From Halorubrum salipaludis (lineage in GTDB: Archaea > Halobacteriota > Halobacteria > Halobacteriales > Haloferacaceae): a stretch of DNA of 45,571 nt. Where the stretch lies: positions 1-45,571 of the forward strand of contig NZ_NSKC01000016.1 of the NCBI RefSeq assembly GCF_002286985.1, written 5' to 3'. Under the pieces are notes generated by a model. It did no database searches. It was given only the letters and a program-made list of their open reading frames with translations, and was not told where the DNA came from. Positions 41,543 to 45,571 of the stretch are shown here, one piece after another (position 1 is the stretch's first letter; the number at the start of each line of letters is the position of its first letter). The position numbers and the translations under genes were made by a program.

Positions 41543-42436
41543 TCACTTATAAGCGATGCTCGTCTGCATTCCGTCCGTATTGAACGCGCTCCCGGCGCCG
41601 TCCGCCCCGAGCACGATCACGCCCGCCCCCGAGCCGGTGATCGCCTCGAACTCGTCGATCGCTCGGTCGGCCGCCGCCTGCGCCTCGAGCCCGTCCTCGA
41701 GATACCCCACTGCCCGCCGCGACAGCGTCACGCGGGCGATGTCCTCGCCGGCGCCCGTCGCGCTCGCGCCGCCGGCCTCGGTACAGAAGAACCCCGACCC
41801 GACCTGCGGCACGTCGCCGACGCGCCCCGCGAGCGCGAACGAGCGCCCGCCCGTGGAGGTCGCCGCGGCGAACGTCTCGCCGTCGGTCGCGACCGCGCCG
41901 ACGGTGTCGTGGTCGGGCGCTTCACCTTCTGAGCGCTCCCCCGCCTGATCGTCGCCGGACCCGAACCGCGTCGCGAGCCAGTCGAGGTGCTCGCGGGGCC
42001 CGCCCTGCGGCGGGTCCTCGGCCTCGTAGCGCTCCCGTTTCTCGTCGGTGAGGAGGTCGACCTCCGTCTCGATCCCGAACTCGTGAGCGAGTTCGACCGC
42101 GTGCTCGCCAGAGACGAAGATGTGCGGCGTCTCGGCGTGGACGACCCGGGCGACGCTCGCCGCGTGTTCGACGCCGGGCATCGAGCAGGCCGCGCCGACC
42201 TCCCGATCCGAGGTCATCACGCCCGCGTCGGTGCGGACGACCCCGTCGGACTGCACCGCGCCGCCGACGCCGGCGTTGAACCGCGGGTCCGATTCGAGGA
42301 CGCCGAGCGCCGCCTCGACCGCGGCGAGGGGCGTCTCGGCGTCGACGCCGCGCCGGGTCGCCTCGTCGAGCGTTTCCTGTCTGGGGGCCGGCTCGTCCGG
42401 GCGCCCGCCGGCGCCGCCGTGAGCGATAACGCGCAT
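41543..42436 (-). CDS. Isoaspartyl peptidase/L-asparaginase (Ntn hydrolase)
   Basis: ATG 42434-42436 gives 297 residues, the usual length for plant-type asparaginases. These cleave themselves and then hydrolyse isoaspartyl dipeptides or asparagine. The N-terminal MRVIAHGGAG, the loop NAGVGGAVQSDGVV, and the autoproteolytic site HDTVGAVATDG with nucleophile Thr178 are present. GDVPQVGSGFF and ASATGAGEDI follow. The acidic linker just before Thr178 is typical. Confidence 0.93.
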   Translation of the reverse strand: MRVIAHGGAGGRPDEPAPRQETLDEATRRGVDAETPLAAVEAALGVLESDPRFNAGVGGAVQSDGVVRTDAGVMTSDREVGAACSMPGVEHAASVARVVHAETPHIFVSGEHAVELAHEFGIETEVDLLTDEKRERYEAEDPPQGGPREHLDWLATRFGSGDDQAGERSEGEAPDHDTVGAVATDGETFAAATSTGGRSFALAGRVGDVPQVGSGFFCTEAGGASATGAGEDIARVTLSRRAVGYLEDGLEAQAAADRAIDEFEAITGSGAGVIVLGADGAGSAFNTDGMQTSIAYK

Positions 42437-42573
42437 ACGCGAGGGTCTCGCGGCGCCCCAATAAGCGCCCGGAAAGCCGTGGCGAGGGCCTTCCCTCCGT
42501 CCTCCTCCCCGCCGCGCAACCCCGCCGCGCCGCCGCAAGACCTATCGTCGCCGCTCGGGGAGTCGTCACCATC

Positions 42574-44142
42574 GTGGCCGAACGCCGAGACGCCGCCGTC
42601 GACTCCGGGCCGGCAGTTGGCGGCCTCCCGGCCGCCGATCGCCTCCGCGCCGCGCTCCGGCCTCGGATCGGCGTCGACCCGCGCGCGCTCGCGGCGTTCC
42701 GATTCGCGCTCGGCGCCGTCCTCCTCGTCGACCTCGCGCTGCGCGCCCGGAACCTGACGGCCTTCTACACCGACGCCGGCGTACTCCCGCGGGACCTCCT
42801 CGCTGAGTCGTACCCGCTCGCGCGGTTCTCGCTGTACGCGCTCTCCGGCGAGGCGTGGGCGGCCGGGGTGCTGTTCGTCGTCGCCGCGGTCGCCGCGGTC
42901 GCGCTCGCGGTCGGCTACCGGACCCGGGTCTCGGCCGCGGTCTCGCTGGCCCTGCTCGCGTCGCTGCAGGCGCGGAACCCGTTCGTGCTCAACGCCGGCG
43001 ACACGCTGCTCTGGCAGCTGCTCGGCGCCGGCCTGCTGTGCCCGCTCGGGGCGCGCTGGTCGGCGGACGCGGTCAGGCGGCGCGGGGCGCCGCGAGACGA
43101 CGGGAGCCCGCCCAGAAACGCCCGCTTCGCCGGCCCCGCCTCGGCGCTCTTGCTGTCCGTCGTCGTCGGGGTGTACGTCTCGAACGCGGTCGTGAAGCTC
43201 CGCGGCGAGGCGTGGCCCGCGGGCGAGGCGGTCGAGCGGGTGTTCCGACTCACGTACCTCCACGGCCCACTCGGGGGGCTCATGCCGGAGAGCCCGGCCC
43301 TGATGGCGGCCGCTACCTACGGCTGGCTCGGGCTGCTCGTCGCCTCGCCGCTGCTCGTCGCGGCCGCCGGGCGGCTCCGGGCGGCGCTGGCCGGAACCCT
43401 CGTCGCCGCCCACCTCTCGATGGCGTTCACGCTCCAGATCGGCGTCTTCTCCGCGGTGTCGGCGATCGGTCTGTTACCCTTCTTCCCACCGTTCGTCTGG
43501 GACCGGACCGAGTCGTTGGCCGCGCCGACAGCCGGACGGTTCCGGTCGGCGGTCGCGGGGATCTCAGGGTCGCTGAGCGAGGGACCGGCCGCGATCGACC
43601 CGCCGTCCCGACTCCTCCCGGACCGACCGACCCGCGCCCGCGCCCTCGCCGCCGTCGCCGCGCTCCTCCTCGTCTCGCTGCTCGCGTGGAACGCGATGGG
43701 ACTCGGCGTCGTCGCCGCGCCGGAGCCCGTCGCCGCGGTGTCCGACCCGGGCGACAGCGACTGGGACATGTTCGCGCCCTCGCCGCCCTCGACCGATTCG
43801 CTCGTGCTCGCGACCGCGACGACCGCGGACGGCGACCGAGTCGACGCGCTGTACGGCGACCCGGTCGCGGCCGACCGCCCCACGTCGGACGCTCGGGGAT
43901 ACCCCACCGCCCGCTGGCGGAAACACCTCTCGCTGCTGTCGGCCGACGAGCCCGAGCGCATCGACGCCGAGCGCGTCGACGCGACGCTCGCGTATCTCTG
44001 TGACCGCGCGGCGGATCTCTCGGGCGAGGAGACGGCGTCGATGACGCTCGCGTCGGTCGAGGTCGATGTCACGGGGAGCGGCGAGGTCCGGGTCCGGGAG
44101 AAGGTCCGGGTCAGGGAGATCGGGACGCGCGAGTGCCGGTGA
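42574..44142 (+). CDS. HTTM-domain membrane protein
   Basis: A GTG start at 42574 gives 522 residues. The early segment IGVDPRALAAFRFALGAVLLVDLALRARNLTAFYTDAGVLPR matches HTTM/VKGC-like membrane proteins. These share a fold with vitamin-K gamma-glutamyl carboxylase. Several membrane spans follow to about residue 390. The remainder is a soluble domain with DSDWDMFAPSPPSTDSLVLATATTADG and VREKVRVREIGTRECR. The role in haloarchaea is unknown. It is followed after about 85 nt by a glycosyltransferase. Confidence 0.87.
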   Translation: MAERRDAAVDSGPAVGGLPAADRLRAALRPRIGVDPRALAAFRFALGAVLLVDLALRARNLTAFYTDAGVLPRDLLAESYPLARFSLYALSGEAWAAGVLFVVAAVAAVALAVGYRTRVSAAVSLALLASLQARNPFVLNAGDTLLWQLLGAGLLCPLGARWSADAVRRRGAPRDDGSPPRNARFAGPASALLLSVVVGVYVSNAVVKLRGEAWPAGEAVERVFRLTYLHGPLGGLMPESPALMAAATYGWLGLLVASPLLVAAAGRLRAALAGTLVAAHLSMAFTLQIGVFSAVSAIGLLPFFPPFVWDRTESLAAPTAGRFRSAVAGISGSLSEGPAAIDPPSRLLPDRPTRARALAAVAALLLVSLLAWNAMGLGVVAAPEPVAAVSDPGDSDWDMFAPSPPSTDSLVLATATTADGDRVDALYGDPVAADRPTSDARGYPTARWRKHLSLLSADEPERIDAERVDATLAYLCDRAADLSGEETASMTLASVEVDVTGSGEVRVREKVRVREIGTRECR

Positions 44143-44227
44143 AGATCGGGGCGTCCGACGGTCGGCGAGCGGGAGCGCTCGGACGGCCGTGTGACCACTT
44201 ATCAGTCCCGCGCGCGAACCGAGCGAC

Positions 44228-45205
44228 GTGACCAGCACGGATCAGGACCGCACGCCGACCTCCGTCCTCCTCCCGACCGTGCGCTGGGCCGACGCCTGCG
44301 ACGAGGTGGCCGGACAGCTCGGCGCCCGCGACGAGCTGCTCGTGATCTGCGACACCGCCGACGACCCGGTCGCCGACCGCCGGGGAGCGACGCCGGAGGG
44401 CGTCCGGATCGTCCCCGCCGGCGAGCCCGAGGGCTGCTCCGGGAAGGCGAACGCCATCGCCGCGGGGATGGAGGCGGCCGAACACGACCGGATCGTCTGG
44501 ACTGACGACGACTTCGCGCATCCAGACGACTGGCTCGCGACGCTCGACGCCGACTACGAGCGACAGGGACCGACGACGGAGGTTCCGGTCTTCGTCGGGG
44601 AAGACCCCCTCGCCCGCCTGTTCGAGCCCGCGTACGCGATCGGCGGGACCGCAGCGGTGTCGGCCGGGGGGATCGCCTGGGGCGGCGCGGTCGTCTTCGA
44701 GCGCGCCGACCTCGACCGCCCGGGGTCGGTCTCCGACGCCGCCGCGACCGCCGACGGCGCGGCGGCGGCGCTCCTCGCGGACCTCCGGCGGACCGTCAGC
44801 GACGACGGGACCCTCTCCGAGTACGTCGACGTGACCGCCGCGGACCGGACGCGGACCGTCCCCTGCGGCGGGTCGCTCCGCGGATCGCTGGAGCGGTTCG
44901 TCCGGTTCTTCCGGATCGTACGGTTCCACGCCCCGCGCGCGGCGGCGTTCAACGTCGCCCTGGCGGTCGCGTTCGCCGCGCTGTGCCTGTTCGCGCCGGT
45001 GGTCGGCGTGACGCTCGTCACCGCGACCTCGGCCGCGGTGTACGCCCGGTTCGGGATCCGCCGGACGACGTTCCTGCTCGCGGGACCCTCGGCGCTCGTC
45101 TCGCCGGTCTTCCTCGCGTACGCGCTGGCGCGGCGGACGTTCGTCTGGGGCGGCCGGCGCTACCGATGGCGGTCGCTGTTCGACGTGGCGGTGTGCCCCG
45201 TGTGA
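44228..45205 (+). CDS. GT2 family membrane-associated glycosyltransferase
   Basis: From GTG 44228 the protein has 325 residues. An N-terminal GT-A domain has SVLLPTVRWADACDEVAGQL and the DxD-like metal site in IVWTDDDFAHPDDW. Two membrane segments at the C-terminus (FNVALAVAFAALCLFAPVVGVTLVT and FLLAGPSALVSPVFLAYALA) anchor it. It should transfer sugar from a nucleotide donor to a lipid or glycan; neither can be specified. Confidence 0.88.
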   Translation: MTSTDQDRTPTSVLLPTVRWADACDEVAGQLGARDELLVICDTADDPVADRRGATPEGVRIVPAGEPEGCSGKANAIAAGMEAAEHDRIVWTDDDFAHPDDWLATLDADYERQGPTTEVPVFVGEDPLARLFEPAYAIGGTAAVSAGGIAWGGAVVFERADLDRPGSVSDAAATADGAAAALLADLRRTVSDDGTLSEYVDVTAADRTRTVPCGGSLRGSLERFVRFFRIVRFHAPRAAAFNVALAVAFAALCLFAPVVGVTLVTATSAAVYARFGIRRTTFLLAGPSALVSPVFLAYALARRTFVWGGRRYRWRSLFDVAVCPV

Positions 45206-45328
45206 CGGCGGGTCGCCCTCGAGGCCGGTCCCCGCGTAAGGCCGGCAAAGCCCGCCGATTCCGGCGCTCGAGCGCCAAGCGGCAAAGCGGCAGGCACTTT
45301 ACGCGGGTCCGACAACGCACGCACGTTC
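45206..45328. promoter_or_regulatory. Regulatory gap before icd with a spaced inverted repeat
   Basis: CCGCGTAA (45232-45239) and TTACGCGG (45299-45306) are reverse complements about 60 bp apart. The second overlaps the TATA-like CTTTACGCG about 25-30 nt before the icd ATG. GGCAAAGC also occurs twice between them. A regulator could bind both arms. Confidence 0.45.
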
Positions 45329-45571
45329 ATGAGCTACGAGAAGGTCGACGTCCCTGCGGACGGCGAGGCGATCGAGCTGGCGGACGAGGAGACGGGAGAG
45401 CTGACGGTGCCGGAGAACCCGATTATCCCGATCATTTACGGCGACGGGATCGGGTCGGACGTGGGACCGGCCGCCCAGAAGGTACTGGACGCGGCCGCCG
45501 AGGCCACGGGCCGGTCGATCGCGTGGATGCGCGTCTACGCGGGCGAGAGCGCCCGCGACAAGTACGGCGAG
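45329..45571 (+). CDS. icd: Isocitrate dehydrogenase (NADP), 5' part
   Basis: ATG at 45329 starts a frame of 81 codons that runs off the window. It has the haloarchaeal ICDH beginning MSYEKVDVPADGEAI and PIIPIIYGDGIGSDVGPAAQKVLDAAAE with the nucleotide-facing GDGIG motif. Further on is WMRVYAGESARDKYGE. It oxidises isocitrate to 2-oxoglutarate in the TCA cycle. Only the N-terminal quarter is visible. Confidence 0.93.
   Translation, partial: MSYEKVDVPADGEAIELADEETGELTVPENPIIPIIYGDGIGSDVGPAAQKVLDAAAEATGRSIAWMRVYAGESARDKYGE

Noticed and set aside
1-45571. CRISPR array
   Set aside because: No regular repeat-spacer pattern was seen. The ~34-bp TTATAA spacing has too few and imperfect units.

Overview
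This window is haloarchaeal chromosome, most likely Halorubrum or a close relative (genus inferred from overall resemblance, not searched). The evidence is very high GC, acidic Asp/Glu/Arg-rich proteins, TATA boxes about 25-30 nt before start codons (leaderless genes), GTG starts, and archaeal marker genes: Hef, Tfx, S17e, aEF-1beta, CofD, a GAN/RecJ-type DHH nuclease and an archaeal icd. Two kinds of DNA meet here. Positions 1 to about 6998 are visibly lower in GC and accessory. They end exactly at the 3' end of a tRNA-Val(CAC) gene (6999-7073, minus), which suggests an island inserted at that tRNA. From 7073 to the right end the window is GC-rich core chromosome.

Layout of the accessory part: the end of an insertion sequence (probably IS66-like) sits in a type I restriction operon. 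It leaves only the last ~110 codons of hsdS, followed by an intact hsdR and an overlapping SprT/DUF45 metallopeptidase gene. Next comes ~1 kb of AT-richer non-coding DNA with G-tract repeats on both strands. A small winged-helix regulator then diverges from a SWIM zinc-finger gene and a second zinc-finger gene. The divergent promoter region carries two matching dyad operators, and the SWIM gene has a hairpin-rich leader.

Layout of the core: a cobalamin adenosyltransferase/glutaredoxin pair, thioesterase, PhoU, a BKACE (DUF849) gene with a Cys-rich small gene, a short SWIM-like protein, a TRAM protein, a Tfx regulator, an aspartoacylase-like enzyme, an MBL hydrolase, and a membrane cytochrome-b/sulfite-oxidase fusion. 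Then come Hef, a 34-aa ORF, DUF5807, an acyl-CoA synthetase, the metY-metX operon, a DHH nuclease, a TetR gene divergent from an amidohydrolase, and a 28-codon ORF coupled to a DoxX gene. A three-gene, overlapping AddAB-like helicase-nuclease operon follows, then thioredoxin, aEF-1beta with its zinc-finger micro-protein, a TctA-like permease and S17e. The overlapping operon cofD / DUS-like / CitG-like / DUF447 comes next, then an Ntn-type asparaginase, an HTTM membrane protein, a GT2 glycosyltransferase and the start of icd.

The most unusual signal is an intergenic element present three times (about 7768-8065 plus, 28458-28826 minus, 41189-41493 plus). Each copy has a 5' hairpin, a second palindrome or hairpin, a nearly invariant block and a long terminal hairpin. 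In two copies the long stem keeps 24 of 27 pairs although four base pairs differ, all compensated; the three unpaired positions are a conserved G-G internal loop. This is the pattern of selection on structure, and none of the protein-coding genes explains it.
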